62,642 bases of DNA from Roseomonas sp. HF4 (GCF_005222755.1 NZ_STGD01000020.1:1-62642); one strand, 5' to 3'. Counted from the stretch's first letter, positions 1-7,816 are shown. A program made the numbers and translations. The notes: a model not told the origin generated them from the letters alone.

Positions 1-45
1 GTGGATGCCGGTGATGATCTCGACGCGCTCGATGGGCTTCGACAT
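1..45 (-). mobile_element. Start of an IS66-type accessory gene (tnpA-like), cut by window edge
   Basis: Read on the minus strand, positions 45 to 1 open with a methionine and give MSKPIERVEIITGIH. This resembles the first residues of the small IS66 TnpA/OrfA protein, which usually starts with a basic, RVEVITG-like stretch. Only 15 residues lie inside the window, so the family call rests on one short motif. Bases 46-238 would then be the IS end and its flank; they contain two CCTAGG hexamers around 53-82 but no terminal repeat that I could confirm. It could also be an unrelated gene start. Confidence 0.3.
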
Positions 46-238
46 AGGCGTGCGCCTAGGCTTCAACCTAGGCCCTCCGGGCTATGCCACCTGTCCGGTC
101 GAATTGGGGGCCGCTCCAATTGCGACGCGCCGACCTGCTTCTTCAAGCTCGGCGCGCCAGGCTCTACGACGTTATCATCCACGCTAACTTCGCGGTTTCT
201 ATTGACCCACGATCGACCATAAGGCGGTGGCCACCAAC

Positions 239-1450
239 CTAATTTCTGCGGCCTCGAAATGGAATCAGTGTCGCTGATTCAGGCGCGGTTTCGCCAGCGG
301 GCGGCTGCCGTTCTTTGATGCGCGGTAGCGTCACCAGATCACCGCCGCTGGAGGTCATGAAGCCGCGCGGCAGACCGCACAAGGATTCCACGTCCGCAGC
401 CGGAAGTCGGAGGTCATCCAGCAGCTGTTCGCGCGTGCGGATGCCTTCGTCGATCAGCAGCCTCACCGAGCGGCTCAGGAGACGCGGGACTTCGACGGGC
501 ATGATGTCATCGAGGGGCTCAGCCTTTCGCCACCCGCGTGAGCTGTAGTGCTTCCACAGCCGCTGTTCGTACTCGTCATTGATCATGCTGAGCGTGCGGC
601 AGCGCTTGATCATCGCGCCCAGCGAAACCTTCCACCTCTCCTTGAGGGGCAAAAAGCCATTCAGCGTCGGCGACCAGACTTCGGCCGCGAAGGTTTCGCC
701 AGGGAGAAGGAAAGCGCCAGCAAACAGAAAGGCCTGCCGTTCAACTTCCTTGAACGCTGCGGCATCGGCGAGGGTCTTCTCCTTGACCCGTGCATGCAGC
801 ACCAGATGGCCGAGCTCATGTGCGGCGTCGAGCCGCGAGCGCGCGCATGTGTCCTTGTCCGCAGCAATCAGCACATAGGGCCGATGATCGGCGTCCGACC
901 AATGCGACAGCCCATCCATCGCCGCGCTACCGACCTCCTCCTTCACGACACAGATGCCGGCATTCTCCATCACCAGAAGCACGTCGGAGATCGGACCGCT
1001 GCCAAGTCCCCAGGCGCGTCGGCACTCGGTCGCCATCCGCTCGATATCGGCCTCACGAATTTCTCTGTAATCGACCACGTCGAGACGCGGGACGTTAACC
1101 GCGGGAAGATCGAGCCACTCCTGAAGGGTCAGCGCAATCTCCTCAGCCCAATGCAGCCGCCCGCAGGTGCGCCGACGCAAGGCCTGCGTCGTGCTCGCCA
1201 TGGAGCGGAAGAACATCGGATTGTCGCCGTGCTGCAACTTTGGGCGAAGGAAGAAGGAAATCGGCAAATTGAGAGCGCGCGCCAGCGTCTCCAGGGCTTC
1301 GGGCTCTGGCGACTGGTTGCCTGACTCCCAGCGCGAGATGCTGGAGCTGGTCCGGTTGATCAGATCGGCAAGCGCGACCTGCGTGAGGCCGCGCGAATCC
1401 CTTGCTTCCACCAGCCGTTCCGATTGGAACCCTGGTGTTCCGTTACGCAT
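239..1450 (-). CDS. XRE-family HTH regulator fused to an ImmA/IrrE-type metallopeptidase (403 aa)
   Basis: Residues about 10-65 form an XRE helix-turn-helix (GLTQVALADLINRTSSSISR, then WESG). A long middle region leads to a zinc-peptidase motif HELGH at residues 211-215 (in DAAHELGHLVLHA), the signature of ImmA/IrrE proteases. In known members the peptidase cleaves a repressor or another DNA-binding protein after a stress signal; here both activities are on one chain, a common fusion. The length is normal for such fusions. It is the second gene of a minus-strand pair, 37 bases behind the 218-aa gene, so both are probably read from the promoter near 2.2 kb. It lies outside the serine-recombinase cassette, and whether it belongs to the prophage is unclear. 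The substrate is unknown. Confidence 0.85.
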   Translation of the reverse strand: MRNGTPGFQSERLVEARDSRGLTQVALADLINRTSSSISRWESGNQSPEPEALETLARALNLPISFFLRPKLQHGDNPMFFRSMASTTQALRRRTCGRLHWAEEIALTLQEWLDLPAVNVPRLDVVDYREIREADIERMATECRRAWGLGSGPISDVLLVMENAGICVVKEEVGSAAMDGLSHWSDADHRPYVLIAADKDTCARSRLDAAHELGHLVLHARVKEKTLADAAAFKEVERQAFLFAGAFLLPGETFAAEVWSPTLNGFLPLKERWKVSLGAMIKRCRTLSMINDEYEQRLWKHYSSRGWRKAEPLDDIMPVEVPRLLSRSVRLLIDEGIRTREQLLDDLRLPAADVESLCGLPRGFMTSSGGDLVTLPRIKERQPPAGETAPESATLIPFRGRRN

Positions 1451-1487
1451 CTTCTCCCTCCTGTCCCGTTTCGGGGCTTCTGGATTG

Positions 1488-2144
1488 TTATCCTGCGTCG
1501 GGCCGCTTCTTGAGGCGCGGGATGGCCACGTCCTTGACTTCGACCGGCGCCTCGCTGGGCTTGCGAGCAGCAGAATCGGCGTCGTGGTACAGTGCCAGAA
1601 GGTCCGTGAGCGCGATAAGGCGAACCCAGTCGGTCAAATCCGCATTGGGAATGCCCAGGCCAACGAATGCGGGGACAGTCGGTTCGCCACGACGCGGATG
1701 GGCGGTGATCACCAGCATACCGCACATCCGATCAGTCGATGGCGACCGGATTTCCCGCAGCAAATCCGGCTGCAGCGGGCTCAGCCAGGCGTTGACCTCC
1801 GCCCATTGCTGCCGAAAGGCAGTCGCGCGCGGGGGCCCGCAGTGGCGCTGGATATTGCTCCGTATCAAGTAGATGCCACCGGCCTCGACCAGGCTATAAC
1901 GACCGCCAGCCGGCTCGGTATGGGGCGCAAGAACGGCAAGACCGTTGTCCCTGGCCGCTTTACGGAACCCGGCTTCGCAACGGGCGTGGCGAAGCTGGCC
2001 GAGCATGTTAGCCCGTTCCGGCTCCTCCGCGTGACGAGACGCCAGCGCCCATGCCTCGCCGAAGCCCGCGTCGGCGTACTCTAGGCTCTGCCTGAAGAAA
2101 GTGGCCGGATAGCTGTCCAGGATGCGGGCGATCGGAGCTAACAT
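1488..2144 (-). CDS. Unrecognised protein, partner of the XRE/ImmA gene (218 aa)
   Basis: I do not recognise a family. The protein is soluble, with no signal peptide or membrane segment, moderately basic, and ends in a charged tail (EVKDVAIPRLKKRPDAG). The middle contains GMLVITAHPRRGEPTVPAF and VGLGIPNADLTDWVRLIALT, stretches of alternating hydrophobic residues suggesting a folded alpha/beta domain. The gene lies directly upstream of the HTH/ImmA gene on the same strand, so it is probably cotranscribed and may be its regulator, substrate or effector; this is inferred from position only. A good sigma70-like promoter lies just upstream. Confidence 0.6.
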   Translation of the reverse strand: MLAPIARILDSYPATFFRQSLEYADAGFGEAWALASRHAEEPERANMLGQLRHARCEAGFRKAARDNGLAVLAPHTEPAGGRYSLVEAGGIYLIRSNIQRHCGPPRATAFRQQWAEVNAWLSPLQPDLLREIRSPSTDRMCGMLVITAHPRRGEPTVPAFVGLGIPNADLTDWVRLIALTDLLALYHDADSAARKPSEAPVEVKDVAIPRLKKRPDAG

Positions 2145-2160
2145 GCGCGACCCAATGCGG

Positions 2161-2203
2161 TTTGCGTTTTACAGCATATAAGCTAGAATTTTTGCGTTAT
2201 CAA
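2161..2203 (-). promoter_or_regulatory. Predicted promoter with flanking direct repeats for the 218-aa/ImmA operon
   Basis: On the minus strand a TTGATA box (plus-strand 2198-2203) and a TATATG box (2175-2180) are separated by 17 bases, close to the sigma70 optimum, and point at the gene starting at 2144. The octamer TTTGCGTT occurs at 2161-2168 and again at 2191-2198, 30 bases (about three helical turns) apart, on either side of the -10 box. This is a plausible operator pair for the XRE domain of the same operon. Confidence 0.5.
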
Positions 2204-2682
2204 GCAATCTCACGCTTGGGGGATGGCCGGACCTGTGGAACCTCCGAGCCCGATGGTGGCTGTTCCCCTCGCCGATCCGACAGTGACGCGGGTGCATGAC
2301 ATCGAGACAGGCGCGCCCGCTGCGCGCCCCATTCGCCCGGGAGGGGCTCCATCAGCCTTGAAAGGCCCATGGAGTGCGGCTGTCGACCGTTGATGATGCC
2401 GTCTGTGATGTCCGGCGCCAGCAAAGGAAGGCGCAGCAGCCGCCCCAAATAGCCCCGGTCCAACCGCTCCGCCCCTGCCATCTCTGTGATGGACTCGTAG
2501 AGGCCCTGATCGAGCATACGCTGGTACCGGAACGCCCGAGCCAGCGCCTTCACCAGCGCCGGATCGGCGTGCGTCACGGCAGGCGACACGCCGTTGGTCA
2601 TCGGCGTCACAATCGTCTTCCTCCCTGGGCGCCGGCGGATCGTCAGCGGCACTCGGACCGTGACGCTGGTCGCGGCCGTCAT
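2200..2682 (-). CDS. HTH-type partner protein of the serine recombinase (160 aa)
   Basis: The start at 2682 is chosen because its ATG overlaps the recombinase stop as ATGA, and because residues upstream of it are low-complexity Gly/Pro/Arg. After a basic N-terminal stretch (RRRPGRKTIVTP) comes a conserved block, about residues 40-105: DPALVKALARAFRYQRMLDQ, a segment that reads as a helix-turn-helix (SITEMAGAERLDRGYLGRLL), and LAPDITDGIINGRQP. From memory this block recurs downstream of DUF2924-linked serine recombinases in alphaproteobacteria. It may direct or regulate recombination (recombination directionality factor or repressor), but no function is established to my knowledge. Confidence 0.7.
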   Translation of the reverse strand: MTAATSVTVRVPLTIRRRPGRKTIVTPMTNGVSPAVTHADPALVKALARAFRYQRMLDQGLYESITEMAGAERLDRGYLGRLLRLPLLAPDITDGIINGRQPHSMGLSRLMEPLPGEWGAQRARLSRCHAPASLSDRRGEQPPSGSEVPQVRPSPKREIA

Positions 2683-4031
2683 GCCGCCGCCCTCAGGGCA
2701 TCCGGCCGGATGGCGGTGAGGTCGTGGACCAGGCCGCCGAGCCCGTCCAGCCGCAGCCGAATGTCGGCGCCGGCCGGGCCGACCACCACCCGCTCCACCA
2801 GCGACCGCACAATCCGCGCCTGCTCCGCCGGGAACAGGTGCTCCCACAGCGGGTCAAGGCGATGCAGCGCGTCTTGGACCTCGCCCTCGGTTAGGTCCGG
2901 CGCGTCCTTGCGCGCCGCGCGCCAGGTGCCGACCACGATCTCCGGCTGGCGCAGCAGCGCACGGACCTGATCCACCACGGCGGCCTCGATCTCCGCCGCC
3001 GAGACCCGGCGCACGATGCTGTCGTCGCCAGCGGCATCGCCCTTCAGCACGCGCTGCGCCACGTAGTATCGGTAGAGCCGGCCATTCTTCCTGGCGTGCG
3101 TCGGCGACAGCGCCCGCCCGTCCACCCCAAAGATCAGCCCCTTCAGCAGCGCCGGCGTCTGCGCCCGATTCTGGTTGGCGCGGACCCGAGGGCTGACCTG
3201 CAGCACGGCTTGCGCCCTATCCCAGAGCTCTCGCGGCACGATGGCCTGGTGCTCGCCGGGATAGATGTTTCCCTTGTGCGCGACCTCTCCGACATAGGTG
3301 CGGTAGCTGAGCAGCTTGTAGACATCGCCCTTGTCCAGCGGCCGGCCCGCCTTGCTGGCGAGGCCCTCCTCACGAAGGCGCTTCACCGTCTCCATGCCCG
3401 AGCCCGTTTCGGCGAAGATCTCGAATACGCGGCGCACCCGCGGCGCCTCGTCCTCATTCACCACCAGCTTCCTGGTGACGACATCATAGCCCAGCGGCAC
3501 CTTGCCCCCCATCCACATGCCTCGCGCGCGCGAGGCGGCGAACTTGTCGCGGATGCGCTCACCAATGACCTCTCGCTCGAACTGGGCAAAGCTGAGCAGG
3601 ATGTTCAGCGTCAGCCGCCCCATGCTGGTCGTGGTATTGAAGCTCTGCGTCACGCTGACAAACGTCACGCCATGCGCGTCCATCACCTCCACCAGCTTGG
3701 CGAAATCCATCAGCGAGCGGGACAGCCGGTCAATCTTGTAGACCACGATGACGTCGACCAGGTCTGCTCGGATGTCGCGCAGCAGGCGCTGCAGCGCCGG
3801 CCGCTCCAGGGTCCCGCCGGAGAAGCCGCCATCGTCGTAGCGGTCGCGCACCAGCACCCACCCCTCGGCGCGCTGGCTGGTGATGTACGCTTCGCAGGCG
3901 TCGCGCTGTGCGTCGAGCGTGTTGAATTCCTTCTCCAGCCCCTCGTCCGTGGATTTCCGAGTGTAGACCGCGCAGCGCAGCTTCTTCGTGGTGGCCGGCA
4001 TGGCTGGCTCGATGCGGGCGCGGCGGGTCAT
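2679..4031 (-). CDS. Large serine recombinase (phage integrase-type, 450 aa)
   Basis: The N-terminal resolvase domain (about residues 18-160) carries the catalytic-serine segment CAVYTRKSTDEG, then YDDGGFSGGTLERPAL and the arginine-rich active-site segment YKIDRLSRS; SFAQFEREVIGERIRDKF forms the long helix. The recombinase domain follows (PLGYD..., about 170-270). The C-terminal part has LLKGLIFGVDGRALSPTHAR without a clear cysteine zinc ribbon, which from memory is usual for the DUF2924-linked subgroup. It cuts attachment sites through a covalent phosphoserine. The start at 4031 overlaps the DUF2924 stop (ATGA); an alternative ATG is at 4001. It is the only integrase-type gene beside the prophage, so it is the likely integrase; att sites were not located. 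Confidence 0.93.
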   Translation of the reverse strand: MTRRARIEPAMPATTKKLRCAVYTRKSTDEGLEKEFNTLDAQRDACEAYITSQRAEGWVLVRDRYDDGGFSGGTLERPALQRLLRDIRADLVDVIVVYKIDRLSRSLMDFAKLVEVMDAHGVTFVSVTQSFNTTTSMGRLTLNILLSFAQFEREVIGERIRDKFAASRARGMWMGGKVPLGYDVVTRKLVVNEDEAPRVRRVFEIFAETGSGMETVKRLREEGLASKAGRPLDKGDVYKLLSYRTYVGEVAHKGNIYPGEHQAIVPRELWDRAQAVLQVSPRVRANQNRAQTPALLKGLIFGVDGRALSPTHARKNGRLYRYYVAQRVLKGDAAGDDSIVRRVSAAEIEAAVVDQVRALLRQPEIVVGTWRAARKDAPDLTEGEVQDALHRLDPLWEHLFPAEQARIVRSLVERVVVGPAGADIRLRLDGLGGLVHDLTAIRPDALRAAA

Positions 4032-4543
4032 GCGTCACCCCGCGCGCGCAGCCCGAAGAACGTCCAGCCATTCCAGCGGGTGCCGGTGATGTGGCGAGCG
4101 ATGGCGGACAGGGACTGATACGGCCGCCCCTCAAATTCGAAGTCGTTAACGCGCACGGTGACCACGTGCTGCACGCCCTGCCATTCCCGGATGAGGCGCG
4201 TGCCGGCCAGTGGGCGACTGTCGGCGCGAATGCGGCGCAGGACGACGTTGCCGCCATCTAGTTGCTCACCTAGCGCCACCAGCCGGTCGACGGTCTCGGG
4301 CTTCAGCCCGCCATAGGCCAGCTCCTGGATTCGATACGCCAGCCGGCTCTGGATATAGGCGCGGTTCCAGGGCGGCGGCTCCTTGCCGAACAGTTCCCGC
4401 CACTGATCCTTCAGCGTGGCGGTGGGCGCCGCCTGCAGCGCGCCGAGCCGGCTCAGCACCTGCGTCGGCGGGATCTTCGGAATGGTGGGCGCCGGCGGCG
4501 CGGTCTCCTGCTGCTTCGCCTTCGTAGTCGATCGTCGGGTCAT
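4028..4543 (-). CDS. DUF2924 family protein (171 aa)
   Basis: The core from residue 25 to the end matches DUF2924 as I know it: a helical N-terminal part with LKDQWRELFGKEPPPWNRAY and LAYRIQELAYGG, then a beta-rich part with GTRLIREWQGVQHVVTV, FEFEGRPYQSLSAIARHITG and WNGWTFFGL. The second half resembles a small DNA-binding module. DUF2924 genes are regularly found next to serine recombinases, which suggests a role in recombination, but the biochemical role is unknown to me. It overlaps both neighbours by ATGA and is therefore translationally coupled. Confidence 0.88.
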   Translation of the reverse strand: MTRRSTTKAKQQETAPPAPTIPKIPPTQVLSRLGALQAAPTATLKDQWRELFGKEPPPWNRAYIQSRLAYRIQELAYGGLKPETVDRLVALGEQLDGGNVVLRRIRADSRPLAGTRLIREWQGVQHVVTVRVNDFEFEGRPYQSLSAIARHITGTRWNGWTFFGLRARGDA

Positions 4544-4758
4544 GCGACTCCCTCTCTCCTGGGGTTCGCATGACGGCGCTGCCTGGCGGTGGAGTGTAGG
4601 TGAACGTCTCTCCGCCCCCGGGCCTGTTCCGCGTCGCGCGCGAGATCGTCGGCAGCGCGGCTGCGCAGCCGCAGCAGGCCGCGGGCGAGGAGGTCGCAGA
4701 CCTCGCGTAGATGGGGTGGGAGATGATGGTTCAGGGCGCGGGGCGATGAATGCTGCAC
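4540..4758 (-). CDS. Small conserved protein at the head of the recombinase cassette (72 aa)
   Basis: This is a small soluble protein with an amphipathic segment LREVCDLLARGLLRLRSRAA and a basic tail; its stop overlaps the DUF2924 start as ATGA. A short protein with a similar LxxxCDxLAxGLLRL pattern precedes DUF2924 in several alphaproteobacterial recombinase cassettes (recalled, not searched). Function unknown. The region between it and the repressor (4759-4819) should hold the promoter of the four-gene cassette, but I see no convincing boxes. Confidence 0.6.
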   Translation of the reverse strand: MQHSSPRALNHHLPPHLREVCDLLARGLLRLRSRAADDLARDAEQARGRRDVHLHSTARQRRHANPRREGVA

Positions 4759-4819
4759 GCGGCGCTGATGGCAGAGGCGGCGCTAGCCGCGCAATGCACT
4801 CATTGCAGCGATTTCGGCG

Positions 4820-5524
4820 TCAGGCCCCGACCTGCCGCCCGAGCCAGGTCACGCGGCCCACCACGGTGATGTCGTCCGGTTGGAGGTCGCTGAAACAGGG
4901 GTAGTGCTCGCGATTGTCGGAGATGACGGTGACCAAACCGGTGAGGGGATTCGCAGCCACGCGCTTGGCCTGCAGGCCACCCGCGGTGCGGAGCAGATAG
5001 ATGCCGTCCTTCTGCTGCGGTCGCCGGCTGCCCATGTCCACCAGGACACGATCGCCATGGCGTAGCGTCGGCTCCATTGCATCGCCGTCGATCACCACGA
5101 CAATGAGATCACCGATTTCGCCCTGCGAGACCTGACGGAGCCAGTCGACGCGGAACGCGGTCCGATACAGTGGCGCTTCAGGCAGTTCATCATCGCCGGC
5201 CACGGGCGACGCGGCGTCGTAGACTGGGATCATCGCGTATCGGTCGCCGCCGATCTGCACGATATCCGGCATCGCTGCCCGGCTTCGACCGGCGGCCGAT
5301 CCCCCGCCTGATTCGAGATAGGCCAGGATCTGCGGCACCTCGTGCACGCGCAGCGGACGCTTGCCGGTGAGCAGACGGCTCACCGTGCTGTTGTCGACGC
5401 CGAGCACCGCGGCGAGCCCCTTCTGGGACTTGCCGGGTCGTGCAAGCCCCTCCTTAATCTGCTCGACCGTGACCAAGGCCGAATAAGGGGCCTCGGGCGC
5501 AGGGGCGGGGCGCATTCGGCCCAT
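4820..5524 (-). CDS. Prophage CI-like repressor: HTH plus S24 peptidase-fold domain lacking the catalytic serine (234 aa)
   Basis: An N-terminal HTH (KSQKGLAAVLGVDNSTVSRL) is followed by a LexA/CI-type S24 domain. The usual GDSMEPTL motif reads GDAMEPTL, so alanine replaces the nucleophilic serine (residue 149), while the partner lysine is kept in GLQAKRV (residue 187). An Ala-Gly pair that could be the cleavage site remains in ASPVAGDD. Self-cleavage after DNA damage should therefore be abolished or very weak. The reading frame is open to 5614, but the start at 5524 is preferred because a perfect inverted repeat at 5583-5601 lies inside the longer version and suits an operator. Divergent from the Cro-like gene; together they form the lysogeny switch. 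Confidence 0.85.
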   Translation of the reverse strand: MGRMRPAPAPEAPYSALVTVEQIKEGLARPGKSQKGLAAVLGVDNSTVSRLLTGKRPLRVHEVPQILAYLESGGGSAAGRSRAAMPDIVQIGGDRYAMIPVYDAASPVAGDDELPEAPLYRTAFRVDWLRQVSQGEIGDLIVVVIDGDAMEPTLRHGDRVLVDMGSRRPQQKDGIYLLRTAGGLQAKRVAANPLTGLVTVISDNREHYPCFSDLQPDDITVVGRVTWLGRQVGA

Positions 5525-5582
5525 CGGCTCACTCCATTCTGGCCGCGCGGCGACACGTGTCACCGATGGATGAGAGCAACGA

Positions 5583-5601
5583 TGTTGCGAAAAACGCAAC
5601 A
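5583..5601. promoter_or_regulatory. Perfect inverted repeat, probable repressor operator
   Basis: TGTTGCG and CGCAACA flank five A bases in the divergent region between repressor and Cro-like genes. A further half-site CGCAAC lies near 5667, immediately before the start of the Cro-like gene, and GAGCAAC precedes the first arm. Size, symmetry and place fit an operator bound by the HTH of the repressor and/or the Cro-like protein; this is inferred. Confidence 0.6.
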
Positions 5602-5673
5602 CATGATCTCTCATGCGGAATTATCGAGAATAGTGCATTGCCCAGCGTGCGACGCGCTGGTTAAGCGCAACTC

Positions 5674-5937
5674 ATGATTGAACCCGCAAGCACGATCATC
5701 ACACGATTTGGTGGGTCCGGACCACTCTCCCGCCGCCTCGGCCTCGACCGCAGTGCGGTCCACCGCTGGGCGCTCCCGCGGCACCGCGGCGGCAGCGACG
5801 GCTTGGTGCCGGCGAAGTATCACCAGCGTCTACTGGCCATGGCGACGGCGGAGGGGATCGTCCTCACCGCAGCCGATCTGGTGGGTATGTCCCCTGTCAG
5901 CAGCACGCTGCCCAATTCGCGCGCCGACGACGGATAG
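5674..5937 (+). CDS. Cro-like protein, carph-isopro type HTH (87 aa)
   Basis: The segment IITRFGGSGPLSRRLGLDRS followed by AVHRWALPRHR is an atypical HTH. It is followed by the conserved (I/V)PAKYHxxLLxxA region (LVPAKYHQRLLAMATAEG) and LTAADLVG, as in carph-isopro domain proteins, small Cro/YdaS-like regulators at prophage immunity loci. It faces the repressor and starts the early gene block, so it probably switches the phage to lytic growth. There is no good ribosome binding site; an operator-like half-site CGCAAC lies within ten bases of the ATG. Confidence 0.7.
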   Translation: MIEPASTIITRFGGSGPLSRRLGLDRSAVHRWALPRHRGGSDGLVPAKYHQRLLAMATAEGIVLTAADLVGMSPVSSTLPNSRADDG

Positions 5938-6009
5938 CCGTCTGGCGCTTCACGCGCCGCTCCCTCGCACATCCCCATCCCGCCACCGCCCGCATCGGAG
6001 CATCGACGC

Positions 6010-6435
6010 ATGCTGTCCGCACGATCCTGCATGTCCGAAATCCAACTCGCCGCCGCAGTCATCCATCGCGCGCTGGAGGACGCCATCACGCCCAATGAGC
6101 GCCTGGCCAAACCACGCATCATCCAATGCGCGCACGGGCGCCGTCAGGTCTTCACGCCCGGCCTCAAACCCCGCGATCGCGAGGAAGCCGTCCGCTTCCT
6201 GCTCGACGACGGCGAAGGCTGGACCGGCGCCCGTGAAGCCTGGTGCGAGCAGGCCGACCTTGATCCGTTGACGCTGCGTCGCCGCGCGCTGCAGCGGATC
6301 CCGATCGAGCACATCCCTGCCGAATTGCGCGCGCGACTGCTGTCCATGCCCGCGCCGGCGGGCATGCACCGCCACCCACTTCCGGCGGCAGCCTTCGTCG
6401 CATCCGCAACGCCGCCGTCCCTGGAGGCTGCATGA
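6010..6435 (+). CDS. Unrecognised early prophage protein (141 aa)
   Basis: The first part (EIQLAAAVIHRALEDAITP) looks helical; a middle part (DREEAVRFLLDDGEGWTGAR) and a possible HTH-like stretch (WCEQADLDPLTLRRRALQRI) follow. The C-terminus is Pro/Ala-rich. CGGAG at about 5995 could serve the ATG at 6010; an internal ATG at 6031 is an alternative. The stop overlaps the next start (ATGA), so the gene opens a tightly coupled early operon. It could be a DNA-binding early regulator, but no family was recognised. Confidence 0.6.
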   Translation: MLSARSCMSEIQLAAAVIHRALEDAITPNERLAKPRIIQCAHGRRQVFTPGLKPRDREEAVRFLLDDGEGWTGAREAWCEQADLDPLTLRRRALQRIPIEHIPAELRARLLSMPAPAGMHRHPLPAAAFVASATPPSLEAA

Positions 6436-6977
6436 TGGCCGCATCCATTCCGAACCGCCTCACCCTTGATGCCGTCCGCCGCCTGCCGGTTGGCGACGTT
6501 ATGGGCCTACCGTCCGAGCACCTCGCCCTGCTGCAGGCGGATGCGCGCGAGGCGCTGGAGGCTGCCAAGCGCACGGCAGACTGGGTCGAGGGGGCGATCG
6601 CGTTGCGGTACCAGCAGCGTGCCGTCGCCGCGCGGGCCGTGGCCGGTAAGGACACCGGGACGGTGCGCTTCGTGGACGGCACCGTCGAGGTCACGGCCGA
6701 TCTGCCGAAGAAGGTCGAATGGAACCAGCCCCAGCTGGCCACGCTCGCCGAGCAGATCCGCGCCGGCGGCGAGGATCCTGGTGAATATGTCGAGGTCAGC
6801 TTCCGGGTCTCGGAGCGCGCCTATGCCGCCTGGCCGGAGCGCATTCGCAGCGCCTTCGAGCCGGCACGGACGGTGCGCACCGGCAAGCCGACCTATCGCC
6901 TCGCCATCCTCTCCGACATCGAGCTGCGCGACAGTCCGCATACCGGCGTCCCCGCCGCCTTGGTGAGGAACGGCTGA
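6432..6977 (+). CDS. Unrecognised early prophage protein (181 aa)
   Basis: The N-terminal half is helical (DVMGLPSEHLALLQADAREA), the middle carries ALRYQQRAVAARAVAGKDTG and TVEVTADLPKKVEWNQPQL, and the C-terminal part contains VEVSFRVSERAYAAWPERI. Proteins of this type sit directly before the Sak4-like ATPase in related phages (recalled) and may belong to the recombination module, for instance as an exonuclease-protection or accessory factor. No catalytic motif is visible. Its stop touches the start of the next gene. Confidence 0.6.
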   Translation: MMAASIPNRLTLDAVRRLPVGDVMGLPSEHLALLQADAREALEAAKRTADWVEGAIALRYQQRAVAARAVAGKDTGTVRFVDGTVEVTADLPKKVEWNQPQLATLAEQIRAGGEDPGEYVEVSFRVSERAYAAWPERIRSAFEPARTVRTGKPTYRLAILSDIELRDSPHTGVPAALVRNG

Positions 6978-7816
6978 TGGCGCTGCGCATCGTCACCGCC
7001 GACGAACGCCTATCGCGCGCGGCCAACAAAACCACCATGGCGCTGTTCGGTCCGAGCGGCGTGGGCAAGACCACGCAGCTCAAGACCCTGCCCGCGGCGG
7101 AGACGATCTGCATCGATCTCGAGGCCGGCCTCAAGTCGGTGCAGGATTGGCGCGGCGACAGCATCCCGGTGCGCTGCTTCGAGGATGCGATCGACATCGC
7201 CTGCCTGGTCGGGGGCGTGAATCCTGCGGCCGATCCGCAAGGGTTCTTCTCGGAAGGGCACTATCAGCACCTCGCCGCGGCGCATCCGGACCTGGTGCGG
7301 CTGATCGCCAGCAAGTCGATCGTCTTCCTCGACAGCATCACGGACCTCACGCGCCAGGCCATGGCCTGGGCCAAGACGCGGCCCGAGGCCTTCTCCGACA
7401 AAACCGGGAAGCCCGATACGCGAGGCGCCTATGGCCTGCTCGCCCGCGAGGTCATCGGCCTGCTGAAGCACCTGCAGCACGCGCCGGGCAAGACCACGAT
7501 CATGGTCGGCATCCTGGAGAAGGTCACGGACGAGTTCGGGAAGGTCACCTGGCAGCCGCAGATGGAAGGCGGCAAGGCCGCGCGCGAGCTCCCCGGCATC
7601 GTCGATCAGGTGGTGTCGATGGCGCTGTTCTCCCGCGACGGTGACGCCTGGCGCCACGACCCCGAGCGCGGCAGCGAGCGTCGGCTGGTCTGCCGCGCCG
7701 GCAATGCCTGCGGCCTACCAGCGAAGGATCGCTCCGGCCGGCTCGACGAGACCGAGCCGCCGGACCTCGCCGCCCTGCTTCGCAAGATCAACGCCCAAGC
7801 CAGCACCCAGGGGTGA
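6977..7816 (+). CDS. RecA-fold ATPase of the AAA_24/Sak4 type, phage recombination (279 aa)
   Basis: A Walker A motif GPSGVGKTT lies near residue 25, with a Walker B-like strand SIVFLDSITDL near residue 115 followed by a helical region. Downstream is TTIMVGILEKVTDEFG and a conserved AARELPGIVDQVV segment. The fold and length match phage nucleotide-binding proteins (AAA_24), which include the Sak4 single-strand annealing ATPases that work with an SSB. The next gene, overlapping by one base, encodes an SSB-like protein, which supports this role. A general P-loop ATPase role cannot be excluded. Confidence 0.8.
   Translation: MALRIVTADERLSRAANKTTMALFGPSGVGKTTQLKTLPAAETICIDLEAGLKSVQDWRGDSIPVRCFEDAIDIACLVGGVNPAADPQGFFSEGHYQHLAAAHPDLVRLIASKSIVFLDSITDLTRQAMAWAKTRPEAFSDKTGKPDTRGAYGLLAREVIGLLKHLQHAPGKTTIMVGILEKVTDEFGKVTWQPQMEGGKAARELPGIVDQVVSMALFSRDGDAWRHDPERGSERRLVCRAGNACGLPAKDRSGRLDETEPPDLAALLRKINAQASTQG

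Noticed and set aside
53..82. Two CCTAGG hexamers as possible IS terminal repeat
   Set aside because: The symmetry is only six bases and no second end is in the window, so it cannot be called an IS end.
3096..4118. Long plus-strand reading frame opposite the recombinase gene
   Set aside because: It is the antisense of a well-supported serine recombinase; composition is Arg/His/Gln-rich without motifs, as expected in GC-rich antisense frames.
5525..5614. Longer N-terminus for the repressor
   Set aside because: It would place the perfect operator-like inverted repeat inside coding sequence, and the added 30 residues have no conserved features.
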